Assembly (NCBI RefSeq): GCF_039540575.1
Contig: NZ_BAABFC010000006.1
Coordinates: 78,062 to 142,061, forward strand
Length of the DNA: 64,000 nucleotides
Reading direction: 5' to 3'
Source of the DNA: Pseudaeromonas paramecii
GTDB lineage: Bacteria > Pseudomonadota > Gammaproteobacteria > Enterobacterales > Aeromonadaceae
In this document: piece by piece, positions 17,634 through 26,892 of the stretch
How positions within the stretch are numbered: position 1 is the stretch's first letter
Layout of the letters: each line of letters begins with the position of its first letter
Position numbers and translations under genes: made by a program
Notes under the pieces: generated by a model
What the model was told of the DNA's origin: nothing
What the model saw: only the letters and a program-made list of their open reading frames with translations
Database searches by the model: none

Positions 17634-17661
17634 TTGACACCGCTGCTTTAGTGGATAGAAT
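17634..17661 (+). promoter_or_regulatory. Sigma-70 promoter of the lysine riboswitch transcript
   Basis: TTGACA (17634-17639) and TAGAAT (17656-17661) with a 16-bp spacer. A start near 17668 would place the aptamer P1 helix at the very 5' end of the RNA. Confidence 0.7.
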
Positions 17662-17672
17662 CACTGCGATTT

Positions 17673-17921
17673 ACCTTTAGTAGAGGCGCGTTGCCTAAAA
17701 GTACCGGTTCAGAGGGTGATTCCTGTGAAGTTCCGGGAAAGGAGTCGACGCCGAAGTGGGTGTATGCATCATCATCGCCTGCTGGGGCCGTTTCGAAAAG
17801 GAACGGCACTGTCATAGTTGAACACTATGGAGCGCTACCGAAGGGGTTCTGTATATCACCTGCCTAGCAGGTTGCTTTTGCATCCCTCTTCTGTAGATCT
17901 CCGCCTAGATATAGGTGATAT
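17673..17921 (+). ncRNA. Lysine riboswitch (L box) with Shine-Dalgarno-sequestering platform
   Basis: The aptamer core carries L-box landmarks in order: AGAGGCGCGTTGCC at 17682, AAAAGTACCGG, then GAGGGTGATTCCTGTGAAG, GGGAAAGGAGTCGACGCCGAAG, and a closing segment CGCTACCGAAGGGGT near 17834-17847 that can pair with ACCTTT at 17673. Downstream, ATATCACCT (17853-17861) is the exact complement of AGGTGATAT (17913-17921), which contains the ribosome-binding site AGGTGA of the transporter gene. This suggests that lysine binding hides the ribosome-binding site. A small hairpin ACCTGC-CTA-GCAGGT with TGCTTTT also lies here and may be an alternative terminator. Confidence 0.92.
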
Positions 17922-17927
17922 GAGATC

Positions 17928-19496
17928 ATGGCTTTAGCCCAATATTCTGATTCTGTGCTGTCCCTACTGCCCCCGTTACTGGCGGTGGCGTTGGCCATTA
18001 CCACGCGGCGGGTTTTGCTTTCCCTTGGCGTCGGGATACTGGCCGGTGCCATGCTGTTAAATATGGGCGCCCCTGGTGCTACGACCCAATATCTGGCCGA
18101 CAAATTTATCAACATCGTTTGGAGTGAGGAGAGCTGGAACAGCTGGAATCTCAATATCATCGGTTTTTTGTTGCTGCTGGGGTGCTTAATCAGCCTGATG
18201 GCTATCTCTGGGGGGACTAGGGCCTTTGCCCTATGGGCCGAGCAGCGGATCCGCAGCCGTCGGCAGGCCAAGATGATGACGGGGCTGCTGGTCTTTTTGT
18301 TTTTCATTGATGACTACTTTCACAGCTTGGCGGTGGGCACCATCTGCCGGCCGGTGACGGATCGGCATGGCATCTCTCGCGCCAAGTTGGCGTACCTGCT
18401 GGATTCGACGGCGGCCCCTGTTTGCGTCTTGATGCCGGTCTCCTCCTGGGGGGCCTATATCATCGCCTTGATCGGCGGCATTCTGGCCTCCCATGGCCTT
18501 ACCGGTCATAGCCCACTGGCGACCTTCGTGGCCATGGCCCCCATGAACCTGTATGCCGTCTTTACGCTGCTGATGGTGGCAGTGGTGGTGTTGCGGGATC
18601 TGGATCTGGGCAGCATGGCCCGTCATGAGGCGGCCGCCGCCCAGGGGCAGCTGTTCGATGCCGCCCGTGGCATACCGCCGGGGGCCTCTGCCGAGCTGCC
18701 GGAGTCCGAACGGGGGCAGGTCAAGGACTTGGCCTGGCCCATCGTTACCCTGGTAGTGGCCACAGTGTTCTTCATGATCTCGAGCGGGGCGAGCAAGCTG
18801 GCCGCCGATGGCACGGCCTTCTCACTGTTGAAGGCGCTGGAGAATACCGATGTTGGCTTGTCACTGGTTAAGGGCGGGGCAAGCGCCCTGCTGGTGGCCT
18901 GTGGTTTGGCCTTGCGCCTGGGGTTGCCGCTGGCCCACTGGGGCCTGGCCCTCAAACAAGGGCTGCTGGCCATGTGGCCAGCCATCCGCATCCTGATCCT
19001 GGCATGGGCTATCGGTGCCGTGATCCGCGACATCGAGACGGGTAAGTACCTGGCATCGCTCACCCAATCCGGACCGTCGGTGGCATTGCTGCCGGCCATG
19101 CTGTTTGTGCTGGCTGGTATCATGGCCTTTTCAACCGGTACCAGCTGGGGCACGTTTGGCATCATGCTGCCGCTGGCGGGGGATCTGGCCATGGCCAGCG
19201 AGCCTAGCCTGCTGCTGCCCATGCTCTCCGCGGTGTTGGCAGGCTCGGTGTTTGGCGATCACTGCTCCCCCATCTCGGACACCACCATCCTTTCTTCTAC
19301 CGGTGCCGGTTGTCATCATATGGACCATGTGGTGACCCAGTTGCCTTATGCACTCTTGATCGCCTTGGCCTCTGTGCTGGGTTACCTGGCGCTGGGCTTT
19401 AGCGGCTCGGCCTTGCTGGGGCTGGCGGTGACGGGCCTAGTCTTGCTGCCTTGCCTGCTGTGGTGGGGGCGGCGGGCTGTGCTGCAACCGGCCTGA
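17928..19496 (+). CDS. NhaC-family transporter, probable lysine transporter
   Basis: A 522-residue inner-membrane carrier with about 12 hydrophobic segments, related to the NhaC Na+/H+ antiporter family. Motifs include FFIDDYFHSLAVGTICRPVTDRHGISRAKLAYLLDSTAAP near residue 125 and STGTSWGTFGIMLPLAGDLA with FGDHCSPISDTTILSSTGAGC near residues 400-465. Members directly preceded by lysine riboswitches in gammaproteobacteria are predicted lysine transporters (LysW). The L box immediately upstream gives that assignment here. Lysine specificity is therefore inferred from regulation, not from the protein itself. Confidence 0.85.
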   Translation: MALAQYSDSVLSLLPPLLAVALAITTRRVLLSLGVGILAGAMLLNMGAPGATTQYLADKFINIVWSEESWNSWNLNIIGFLLLLGCLISLMAISGGTRAFALWAEQRIRSRRQAKMMTGLLVFLFFIDDYFHSLAVGTICRPVTDRHGISRAKLAYLLDSTAAPVCVLMPVSSWGAYIIALIGGILASHGLTGHSPLATFVAMAPMNLYAVFTLLMVAVVVLRDLDLGSMARHEAAAAQGQLFDAARGIPPGASAELPESERGQVKDLAWPIVTLVVATVFFMISSGASKLAADGTAFSLLKALENTDVGLSLVKGGASALLVACGLALRLGLPLAHWGLALKQGLLAMWPAIRILILAWAIGAVIRDIETGKYLASLTQSGPSVALLPAMLFVLAGIMAFSTGTSWGTFGIMLPLAGDLAMASEPSLLLPMLSAVLAGSVFGDHCSPISDTTILSSTGAGCHHMDHVVTQLPYALLIALASVLGYLALGFSGSALLGLAVTGLVLLPCLLWWGRRAVLQPA

Positions 19497-19513
19497 GCCT
19501 CATCATCTCAATC

Positions 19514-19546
19514 GGGCGCCCGTGGCTGACGGGCGCCCTTTTTTTT
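19514..19546 (+). terminator. Terminator after the lysine transporter gene
   Basis: GGGCGCCCGT / ACGGGCGCCC stem with a 5-nt loop and eight T. Confidence 0.92.
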
Positions 19547-19584
19547 GACATCATGCGGCCCTTGCGTCGTACTCAAGGAGCAAC

Positions 19585-20181
19585 ATGGCATCCCTGCACT
19601 ATAAATTTGCCGCCATGAATTCCGGCAAATCCACCCAGCTTATTCAGGCCCATTTTAACTATCTGGAGCGGGGCATGACGCCCTTGGCCATGACCCCTGC
19701 CATTGACGATCGCTTTGGCGTGGGAGTGATCACCGCCCGGGTGGGGTTGGAGCTGAAGGTGCCTGTCTTCACCGAGCAGACGGATCTGTTTGCGCTGTTG
19801 GCTCAGAGCCCTGGCCGACCCGATGTCTTTATCGTGGATGAGGCCCAGTTTCTGACCCGGGCCCAGGTATATCAGCTGGCTCAGATCGTTGATGAGCTGC
19901 GGATCCCCGTGATTGCCTACGGGCTCAAGACGGATTTTCGCGGTGAGCTGTTTGATGGCTCCTATCACCTCTTATGTCTGGCGGACAAGGTCGAAGAGCT
20001 CAAGAGCATCTGCTGGTGTGGCAACAAGGCACACATGAATGCCCGGGTGGGCGAGGGGGGACACGTGGTGCGGGAAGGGGCACAAGTGGAGATCGGCGAT
20101 GCGGATCGCTACGTCTCCCTGTGCCGCAAGCACTTTCTGGCGGGGCAGGCCTACCCCGCGGTCACTTCTCCGGCTGACTGA
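19585..20181 (+). CDS. tdk: Thymidine kinase
   Basis: A 198-residue type II thymidine kinase of the nucleotide salvage pathway. The P-loop AAMNSGKSTQLIQ is at residues 9-21, the Walker B region VFIVDEAQFLT near residue 89, and the lasso/active-site YGLKTDFRGELFDGS near 119. A zinc ribbon uses CWCGNKAHMNAR and the later LCRKHF. Its last 20 nt overlap the convergent EAL/HDOD gene. Confidence 0.96.
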   Translation: MASLHYKFAAMNSGKSTQLIQAHFNYLERGMTPLAMTPAIDDRFGVGVITARVGLELKVPVFTEQTDLFALLAQSPGRPDVFIVDEAQFLTRAQVYQLAQIVDELRIPVIAYGLKTDFRGELFDGSYHLLCLADKVEELKSICWCGNKAHMNARVGEGGHVVREGAQVEIGDADRYVSLCRKHFLAGQAYPAVTSPAD

Positions 20182-21379
20182 GCAGGTTGGCCCACTGGTT
20201 CGCCTCCAGGTAGAGGCGAGCCACTTCTGCTTCATTCAATCCCATCTTCTCCGCCCGCTTGGCGATGCGTGGCCAGTTAGCTGCTTCATAGTCCCGGATA
20301 AAGGCCAGATAGAAGGCCAGCTCACCGCGGTTGTGCACCAGGGCCTGCACTATGGCCGCCGAGACAGGTACATCCTGCAGCAGGTGTTCGAAACTCTGCT
20401 CCAGCAGGGCCTCCAGCAAGGAAAAGAGGCCACACAGGAAGGCCTCGGACGGATTGGTCCACTGCGGCCGATGCAAGGAGAGCAGCTCGCAGAAGCGGGC
20501 GCGCACCAGGCACATATGATACAGCTCCGGGCTCTTATGCTCGCCCACGCTGGTGGTGGTGACCAAGGAGACAAACCGGCGCAGCTCGCGGTTGCCCAGA
20601 AAAACTGCGGCCTGGCGGAACGAGGTTATCGGCTTGCCGGCACCATAGCGCATGTTGTTGACGTAACGCAGCAACTTGTAGGAGAGGCTGACATCGCTGC
20701 TCAGCAGCGCCTCGATGCGGTCAAAATCCGGCTCCTCCTTGTTCACCTCCTTGAGCAGGCGCATCAGGGTCAGCTGGCTGGCATTGAGGGTCTTTTGTTG
20801 CACCACCTCGGGACGGCTGAAGAAATAGCCCTGAAAGAAGTGACAACCCATGGCCATGGCGGCTTCAAATTCGGCCTGATCTTCGACTTTCTCCGCCAGA
20901 TATTGCAGCTTCAGGTGGCTGTGGCTATCGATAAACTGGCGGATCTCCTCCACCGGACTGGTTCGCCAGTCAAACTTGATGATGTCGATATAGGGCAAAA
21001 ACGGCTGCCAGCGGGCATCCAGGGTGAAGTCATCCAGCGCGATGCGATAGCCCTGTTGCTTCATCTGTTGCACCTTCTGCAGCAGGGGGGCATCGGGGGT
21101 GGCCGTCTCCAGGATTTCTATCACCACCTTATCGGTGGGCAGACTATCGGCCAGTCCTTGCAGCAGCAGACTCTCGGGAAAGTTGATGAAACAAGGGTGA
21201 TCGCCAATCAGGTGTTCTATGGGCTGGGTGAGGAACTGCTCGGCAATCAGTTTGTTGGTGGCTTGCTCTGGACTGATGTTGGGGAAGACGTTTTCCAACC
21301 CTTGACGAAACAGGAGTTCGTAGGCAACTGGCTGCTGCTGACGATTAAGAATGGGTTGACGGGCAACAAATGAATACAT
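20162..21379 (-). CDS. EAL and HDOD domain signalling protein (YuxH type)
   Basis: A 405-residue soluble protein. The N-terminal EAL-like region (about residues 5-195) keeps several phosphodiesterase landmarks in altered form: YELLFR for EALLR, FINFPES, VIEILE, ALDDF, IKFDW and AEKVED. The C-terminal HDOD domain (about 200-390) contains SLSYKLLRYVNN and SFRQAAVFLGNRELRRFVSL. This architecture is common in YuxH/CdgJ-like regulators of motility and biofilm, many of which no longer hydrolyse cyclic di-GMP. Whether this one is catalytic cannot be told here. It appears monocistronic. Confidence 0.88.
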   Translation of the reverse strand: MYSFVARQPILNRQQQPVAYELLFRQGLENVFPNISPEQATNKLIAEQFLTQPIEHLIGDHPCFINFPESLLLQGLADSLPTDKVVIEILETATPDAPLLQKVQQMKQQGYRIALDDFTLDARWQPFLPYIDIIKFDWRTSPVEEIRQFIDSHSHLKLQYLAEKVEDQAEFEAAMAMGCHFFQGYFFSRPEVVQQKTLNASQLTLMRLLKEVNKEEPDFDRIEALLSSDVSLSYKLLRYVNNMRYGAGKPITSFRQAAVFLGNRELRRFVSLVTTTSVGEHKSPELYHMCLVRARFCELLSLHRPQWTNPSEAFLCGLFSLLEALLEQSFEHLLQDVPVSAAIVQALVHNRGELAFYLAFIRDYEAANWPRIAKRAEKMGLNEAEVARLYLEANQWANLLSQPEK

Positions 21380-21504
21380 AGACGACCAGGGTGCTAAACG
21401 ATCAGCCCGGGAGCTGATCCGAGGAACTCAAGTCGGCAAAGTAACAGTGGCAGAAGGGGGCTGCAACTGTGCTAGATACAATAATTCGCTGCTGTCACAA
21501 ATCT

Positions 21505-21541
21505 CAAAAAACAGACCACCGGCGGAAAAACACCGGTGGTC
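21505..21541 (-). terminator. Terminator after fadL
   Basis: GACCACCGG / CCGGTGGTC stem (21514-21541) followed leftward by TGTTTTTTG on the minus strand, 8 nt beyond the gene. Confidence 0.85.
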
Positions 21542-21549
21542 ATAAGGGC

Positions 21550-22806
21550 TTAGAAGCGGTAGTTCATTTGCAGTGAGGTGAGCCAGGCAGACGCACTCGT
21601 GCGGTAGTTTACGTCCACGCCAGTGGCGATGCTCTCTTGCAGCTGGGTATCATCCCCTTGCAGGTAGGCGACGCCCAGATCCAGGCTCAAATCCTCATTG
21701 ACCTGGTAGCTGGCGCCCAGGCTATACCAGAGGCGCTCGGTATCTGGGATGCTGATCACGTGGTAGGCCGCCTGGCGATCCAGGGCCAGACCGGCGCGCA
21801 GCGTCCACTGCGGGTCCAGATACCAGCTTGCACCGATGGCATAACGCCAGCTGTCGTGGAACTCCAGATCCTTTTGGAAGCAGTCGCCGCTGCACTGATC
21901 GCTGGTGGCCCGCAATTCTTTGAGCACGCTCCAGTCGGTCCACTGCACAGAGTAATGCAGGGCCCATTGCGGATTGAGCAGGTGATAGCCTGAGAACTCG
22001 GCGATGGCGGGCAGTTCCAGATCCAGCTTGCCAGGCACCTTGTTAAAGGCGGTGCTGCTGCCGGAATATTCACCTTCCAGCTTCAAGGTGGTGCCGGAGC
22101 GATAGCTCAGGCCGAAGCGGTTGGCCGCGTTGTATTCGTACAGGACGCCGGCATTCCAGTTCCAGGCCCAGGTGTCCCCTTTCAGATCCACGATGGCGGT
22201 ATCGGTAGACAGTGCCGGATTGAGGTAGGCCAGGGCGCCGGCACGGCGCACCAGACTGGCATCGGCATAGATGGCACTGATCCCGGCCCCCAGGCTCCAC
22301 TGATCGTTGAGCTTATAGGCCACATTGGGATTGATGTTGTAGGTGGTCAGCTCGGTCTTGCCACCCAGGGCCCCGGCAACATAGTTCTCATCATATTCGG
22401 TGGAGAGACCGAAGTTGGAGAACAGGCCCAGGCCGACGGCCCATTGTGCATTGATGGGCTGGATATAGTAGAAGGCCGGAATGGTCGCAGACGGGGCCAC
22501 ATTGCTGGCATCCAGGCTGCTGGAGGACACCAGTCCACCCAGGGCATCACCGTTGCCTTGCAAGTCTACATTGGGTGCCACATAGGTGGCCGCCACACTG
22601 ATCTCGGCGCGCTCGAAGCGGGTCATTGCGGCCGGGTTGCGGGCCAGCACGGCGGCATTGTCCGCGATGGCGGCTTCGCCAGCAAAGGCGCGACCCAAGC
22701 CAGAGGCTGAGTGCTCGTTGAGGTTGAACGCAGCGGCCTGAACGCCGCCGGCCAACAGGCTGGCAGAGACGGCGAGGGCAACAGTCGCAAGCTTGGTCTT
22801 TTGCAT
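21550..22806 (-). CDS. fadL: FadL-family outer-membrane long-chain fatty acid transporter
   Basis: A 418-residue outer-membrane beta-barrel. A signal peptide (about residues 1-24, ending GGVQAAA) is followed by FNLNEHSASGLGRAFAGEAAIADNAAVLARNPAAMTRF. This is the N-terminal plug of FadL proteins with its NPA motif. The protein ends with an aromatic terminal residue (QMNYRF), as usual for barrels. It would admit long-chain fatty acids that the fadIJ enzymes at 29.3-32.7 kb could degrade. Several FadL paralogues usually exist per genome, so substrate may differ (aromatic hydrocarbons in some). Confidence 0.9.
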   Translation of the reverse strand: MQKTKLATVALAVSASLLAGGVQAAAFNLNEHSASGLGRAFAGEAAIADNAAVLARNPAAMTRFERAEISVAATYVAPNVDLQGNGDALGGLVSSSSLDASNVAPSATIPAFYYIQPINAQWAVGLGLFSNFGLSTEYDENYVAGALGGKTELTTYNINPNVAYKLNDQWSLGAGISAIYADASLVRRAGALAYLNPALSTDTAIVDLKGDTWAWNWNAGVLYEYNAANRFGLSYRSGTTLKLEGEYSGSSTAFNKVPGKLDLELPAIAEFSGYHLLNPQWALHYSVQWTDWSVLKELRATSDQCSGDCFQKDLEFHDSWRYAIGASWYLDPQWTLRAGLALDRQAAYHVISIPDTERLWYSLGASYQVNEDLSLDLGVAYLQGDDTQLQESIATGVDVNYRTSASAWLTSLQMNYRF

Positions 22807-22962
22807 TATCGGTTCACAACTTGATAATCATTAACAGGAGGCGCGATTGTACGGGGGGGCTGACTGGTGGGAAATCAGACCAGCGGTTAAAAAGCAGGCT
22901 ATCGCACTCTGTGAATGTAAAAATGTGAAGACGATGCCTGTTTGGGAACCAAGCGAATCTAT

Positions 22963-24498
22963 TTAGTCGAGGGCGTTCGGGTTCAACCCCTCGGATTGCC
23001 GGCTGTTTCCCCCCTGCCAGATCAGCAGGCGGCGGGTCACGTCGAGCGACCAGCGCCAATCGGTGGGGCGATTGGCGAAACAAGCCGCCAGCAGCGGATC
23101 CAGTTGGGTGGCGAAATCGGCATAGCAAGGCAGCGCTTCAACACAGGTCGGCGGCGTCTGCGGCCAACGCCATCTGGCCCAGGCCAGCAGGCAGGCGTGC
23201 AGGTGCCGGGCGTCCGGTTGGCGGCTGGCCTGGAGCAGACTCAGGCTGTGCCAGAGGAGCGCCAGCCAACGGGGCTTGGGGAGCCTGTCCCGGCGCCGCC
23301 AGCACCACAGTGCCAGCAGGGGCGGCAGCAGGACGCCCCACCAGGCCAAAGAAACGGTGGGGGCTGGCCTGTCTTGGGTCGCCGATGTGACGGCAGGCAG
23401 TGCCAGGACCGGCAGGCTAATGGCCGGCAGGCGGCTGGTTTCTGATTGCTGTGTGAGTGCGTTCCACCAGGTGATTTCTACGGCGGGCAGCGAAAGGTCG
23501 CCGCCGGCCACCGGGATCAGCGCCTGCCGCAGGGTCTGCCGGATCTGCAGTTCGCCGCCTTGCAGGGTGATCTGCGTCTGTTGTCCATCTTCATAGCTGC
23601 GCAGGCCGGCCTGTTGCGGCAGATCCAAGGTGGGCACGCGCCGCGGATCCGCCTGCACCAATTCCAGCGTCAGCACCCGAATGATGGGATCGCCCTGGCG
23701 ATAGGGCCCCTGGGCCGGCTCCCAGTGCTGGCTTAGATTCACCGCATTGGCCACCAGCTCGGGCGCATCGGCCGGCAAGGCTGTGACCTTGAGGGTTTGG
23801 GCGGCAGCCTCAAGCCGCAGCGGGCTGGCCTTGAGTTGCAAACCTTGTGCATCCTCCAGCTCTTCCCCCTGGGCCTGAGCACCAAAGACGCGTACCTCGC
23901 CGGGCACCTCGGGTACCACCAGATAGCGGCGCAGCAGACTCAAGACTCGTTGCCCCTGGATCAGCTCGCTGGTTTGCTCGTCCTCGCCCAGCAGTGAGAT
24001 GTTGGCGCCCTCCAGGCTGGGGGCCGTGAGGCTGGCCATCTGCACCCCGGGGTGCATCCAGATCCGGGCTTCATAGATGAGGGGTTGCCCCACCAGCGCG
24101 TGATCACGGCTCAGTTGTCCCTGCAGTTGGGCAGCCTGTCGGTTCAGGTTTGGCAGCCGGGGGGCAGGGGGCAAATCGATCTGCAGCGGTTGGGCAGCGG
24201 TGCGCTCCTGGCCGACCTGCAGGGCGGGTAGTTCCACGGTACCGCTGAGCCGGGGGACGAGGGGGATCAGCCATTGCGTACTCTGGCGCTGCGGATCCTG
24301 CTGCCAGCGCAGCTGGCCGATGACGAAGCTGGCAAACAGCGGCTTGATATCCAGGGCTTCGGCGGGCAGCAGTCCCTCCGCCTGCAGCGTCAATTGCAGG
24401 CTTTGACCTAACCGATAGGGGGGCGGCGAGAGGCTGAGCCGGGTGGCGGCCTGCAGGGGCAGGCTCAGCATCAGCAGCATCAGTAACCAGCGGTTCAC
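22963..24498 (-). CDS. batD: BatD-like protein
   Basis: A 511-residue membrane-anchored periplasmic protein and last gene of the moxR-bat operon. A signal peptide (about residues 1-17) precedes repeated beta-rich segments of the BatD type, e.g. QLQGQLSRDHALVGQPLIYEARIWMHPGVQM. A single membrane helix lies near residue 385 (LAWWGVLLPPLLALWCWRRRDR), followed by a cytoplasmic tail of about 110 residues. BatD proteins are tied to stress or oxygen tolerance, but the mechanism is unknown. It starts at GTG 24496-24498, overlapping the upstream stop by 4 nt. Confidence 0.85.
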   Translation of the reverse strand: MNRWLLMLLMLSLPLQAATRLSLSPPPYRLGQSLQLTLQAEGLLPAEALDIKPLFASFVIGQLRWQQDPQRQSTQWLIPLVPRLSGTVELPALQVGQERTAAQPLQIDLPPAPRLPNLNRQAAQLQGQLSRDHALVGQPLIYEARIWMHPGVQMASLTAPSLEGANISLLGEDEQTSELIQGQRVLSLLRRYLVVPEVPGEVRVFGAQAQGEELEDAQGLQLKASPLRLEAAAQTLKVTALPADAPELVANAVNLSQHWEPAQGPYRQGDPIIRVLTLELVQADPRRVPTLDLPQQAGLRSYEDGQQTQITLQGGELQIRQTLRQALIPVAGGDLSLPAVEITWWNALTQQSETSRLPAISLPVLALPAVTSATQDRPAPTVSLAWWGVLLPPLLALWCWRRRDRLPKPRWLALLWHSLSLLQASRQPDARHLHACLLAWARWRWPQTPPTCVEALPCYADFATQLDPLLAACFANRPTDWRWSLDVTRRLLIWQGGNSRQSEGLNPNALD

Positions 24499-25955
24499 CA
24501 GGGCTCCTCCTGCAATCGGCTGGGGCGCTTGGTCGCCTGCAGCCGCAGACGGTTTTTCATCAGGTTGCCCGGTGCCTCGGCCACCACCTTGAGGGGATCC
24601 GTATCCTGTTGCGAGCTGTCTTGTGGCTGGGGGGCCTCACCACTGTGTTGATCTTGATTGGCCAGCCAGTTGGCCACCAGGTCGCGATTGAAGCGCGCAT
24701 CAAAATGGTTGGCGTCCAGCGCCAAGGCCGCATCATAGGCACTTAACGCCTCCTGATAGCGGCCCAGCTGCACCAGCGCATTGCCACTGTTGAACCGAGC
24801 CTGGGCCCCGTCCAGCAGTCCATACGCCCCCAGGGCAGCCTGGTAGTTACCCGCCCGGTAGAAGGCATTGCCGCGCCAGAGGGGATCGTCAAGATGTTGC
24901 GCGGCCTCGGCATAGCGCTGGGCCTGGTACAGGGCGATGCCCTCATCCGCCATGGCCGGTCTGGGCAAAACCGGTCCCAACAGTGTCAGCAGGCAGAGCC
25001 ACAGCAGCCCGCGGCGGAACATCAAGGCCAGGCCGATAAGGGGTAACAGCAGCCAGTAGCCAAGATCCACCTGCTGGCGACCAACCGGTGCACCGCGGCG
25101 TTGGCCGGCATCCGGGCGCAGCAGTCGTGCCCACTGACTCTCATCACCATCCAGGCGATAGAGGGTACCGCCCACCTGGTCGGCCAGTTGTTGCAACTGA
25201 ATGTAGTCTGTCTTGGCAATCACCAGTTGCCCCTGGGCATTGCGCAGCAGGCGGCCATCCGCCAGGGGAATGGCGGCGCCGGGAGGGGTGCCCACCACCA
25301 GCAGATCCAGCGGCCAGGGCTGGTTGGCCATCAACTGGCGGATGGCCTGTGCCTGGGCGGCGGTGAGGTTGTCGGTGATGAGCAGCAGGCGCCCCCGTAG
25401 CGTTTGGCTCTGGGTCAACTGGCGCAGGCCAAGGCGCACCGCCGCCACCGGATCCGAGCCGGCCTGGGGCATGACGCCCGGTTCCAGCTCCCGCAGCATG
25501 TGGCGCAAGGTGTCGTGATCGTCGGTCACCGGGCTGATGACAAAGGCATCGCCGGCGAAGGCGATGAGGCCCACCTTGGCGGTGGGGGCCAGCTCCAACA
25601 GCTCCAGCAGCTTGTAGCGGCTGCGGATCAGGCGCGACGGGGGCAGGTCGTCGGCCAGCATGGAATGGGAGACATCCAGCAACCAGTACCAGGACTGCTC
25701 CTGTTCATACAAGGCATCGTTTTTCTGGACGGCCGGCCCGCTTAACGCCAGCAGGGCCAGCAGGGCCGCCAACCAGGGCCAACGATGGCGCCGGCGGGAC
25801 TGTGGGCTGGCCGCCTCCGGGCTCAGGTAGGCCAGCAGACTGGGCCGGATCAGATCCTGCCGGCGAAAGAGCAGCCGCTTGCGCTGCCAGTACAGCAGTC
25901 CCAGGGGCAGCAGGGCCAACAGCCACCAGGGGCGCAACAACACCAGATCACTCAT
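24495..25955 (-). CDS. batB: BatB-BatC fusion: von Willebrand A domain plus TPR
   Basis: A 486-residue membrane protein. Helices near residues 10-25 and 57-73 flank the start of a VWA domain whose MIDAS motif DVSHSMLADD is near residue 94. A further helix pair lies near residues 300-335 (WLLLPLIGLALMFRRGLLWLCLLTLLG). From about residue 340, TPR-type repeats follow (ALYQAQRYAEAAQHLDDPLWRGNAFYRAGNYQAALGAY and NSGNALVQLGRYQEALSAYDAAL). In organisms with separate genes these are BatB and BatC. It overlaps batA by 8 nt. Confidence 0.88.
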   Translation of the reverse strand: MSDLVLLRPWWLLALLPLGLLYWQRKRLLFRRQDLIRPSLLAYLSPEAASPQSRRRHRWPWLAALLALLALSGPAVQKNDALYEQEQSWYWLLDVSHSMLADDLPPSRLIRSRYKLLELLELAPTAKVGLIAFAGDAFVISPVTDDHDTLRHMLRELEPGVMPQAGSDPVAAVRLGLRQLTQSQTLRGRLLLITDNLTAAQAQAIRQLMANQPWPLDLLVVGTPPGAAIPLADGRLLRNAQGQLVIAKTDYIQLQQLADQVGGTLYRLDGDESQWARLLRPDAGQRRGAPVGRQQVDLGYWLLLPLIGLALMFRRGLLWLCLLTLLGPVLPRPAMADEGIALYQAQRYAEAAQHLDDPLWRGNAFYRAGNYQAALGAYGLLDGAQARFNSGNALVQLGRYQEALSAYDAALALDANHFDARFNRDLVANWLANQDQHSGEAPQPQDSSQQDTDPLKVVAEAPGNLMKNRLRLQATKRPSRLQEEPW

Positions 25956-26892
25956 GCAGGCGCCTCACTAGCAGTAGCAGGCAGAGGGTCAAGGCCAGCG
26001 CCAGGGGCCAGGGGTAGAGCTCCTGCCGCGGCTGATAGAAGCGGGCGCTGATCTCGCTGGGCTCCAGTTCGTCGATGGCCCGGTAGATCTGCGCCAGGCT
26101 GTCGGGATCCCGGGCGCGAAAATATTGCCCTCCGGTGACGGCGGCGATCCGCGTCAGGGTCTGTTCATCCAGATCGCTGTTGCTGCCTTCGGGATCTTCC
26201 GGGTCTTCGGCACCCAGCCCTATGGTGTAGATGCGCATCTGCGCCTGGGCGGCCAGGGTGGCGGCGGTGAGCGGCGGCAGTGTCTCCACCGTATCCCGGC
26301 CGTCACTCAGCAGGATCAGCACCTTCCGCTGGGTTTGCTGCTGCTCCAGGCGCTTGAGACTGAGGCCGATGGCTTCGCCGATGGCGGTGAGATGGCCGGC
26401 CAGGCCAAAGTCCAGCTCATCGATAAATTGGGCCAGGGTGGCGTGATCGGCGGACAGGGGCATCATCACATAGGCATGGTCAGCAAACAGTATCAATCCC
26501 ATGCGATCGCCTTGCCGACGGTTGACGAACTGGGTCAGCTGTTGTTTGACCACGCTCAGGCGATCCACCGGTGCCCCCTTGAGCACCATGTCCTGGGTGC
26601 GCATGCTGTCGGACAGATCCACCGCCAGCAGGAGGTCGCGATGGGCCTGCTCCAGGGCCACCGGCTCGCCCAACCACTGGGGCCGTGACAGGGCCAGGCA
26701 CAGGCAGAGCCAGGCCATCATCAGCAGCAGGGGTTGCCAGCGGTGCGCCGCCACCGGGCGCTCGCTCACATAGGGCAGGGTGGGGATCACCAGGGGATCC
26801 CCCAGCATGGAGGGGACGGCCCGCAGGCGGCGCCGTACCAGCAGGGGCAACAACACGAGCCCCAGCAACCAGGGCCAGGCGAGGATCAGCAT
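25948..26892 (-). CDS. batA: BatA-like von Willebrand A domain protein
   Basis: A 314-residue membrane-anchored VWA protein. Two N-terminal helices (about residues 1-18 and 53-72) precede the VWA domain with MIDAS DLSDSMRTQD near residue 90 and further conserved Asp in LSDGRDTVETL. A C-terminal helix ends the protein (LALALTLCLLLLVRRLHE). The start is the ATG at 26890-26892 (MLILAWPWLLGLVLLP). The frame runs open for 69 codons upstream, but that stretch lies in the preceding gene and is not membrane-like. It partners with the BatBC protein and MoxR. Confidence 0.9.
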   Translation of the reverse strand: MLILAWPWLLGLVLLPLLVRRRLRAVPSMLGDPLVIPTLPYVSERPVAAHRWQPLLLMMAWLCLCLALSRPQWLGEPVALEQAHRDLLLAVDLSDSMRTQDMVLKGAPVDRLSVVKQQLTQFVNRRQGDRMGLILFADHAYVMMPLSADHATLAQFIDELDFGLAGHLTAIGEAIGLSLKRLEQQQTQRKVLILLSDGRDTVETLPPLTAATLAAQAQMRIYTIGLGAEDPEDPEGSNSDLDEQTLTRIAAVTGGQYFRARDPDSLAQIYRAIDELEPSEISARFYQPRQELYPWPLALALTLCLLLLVRRLHE

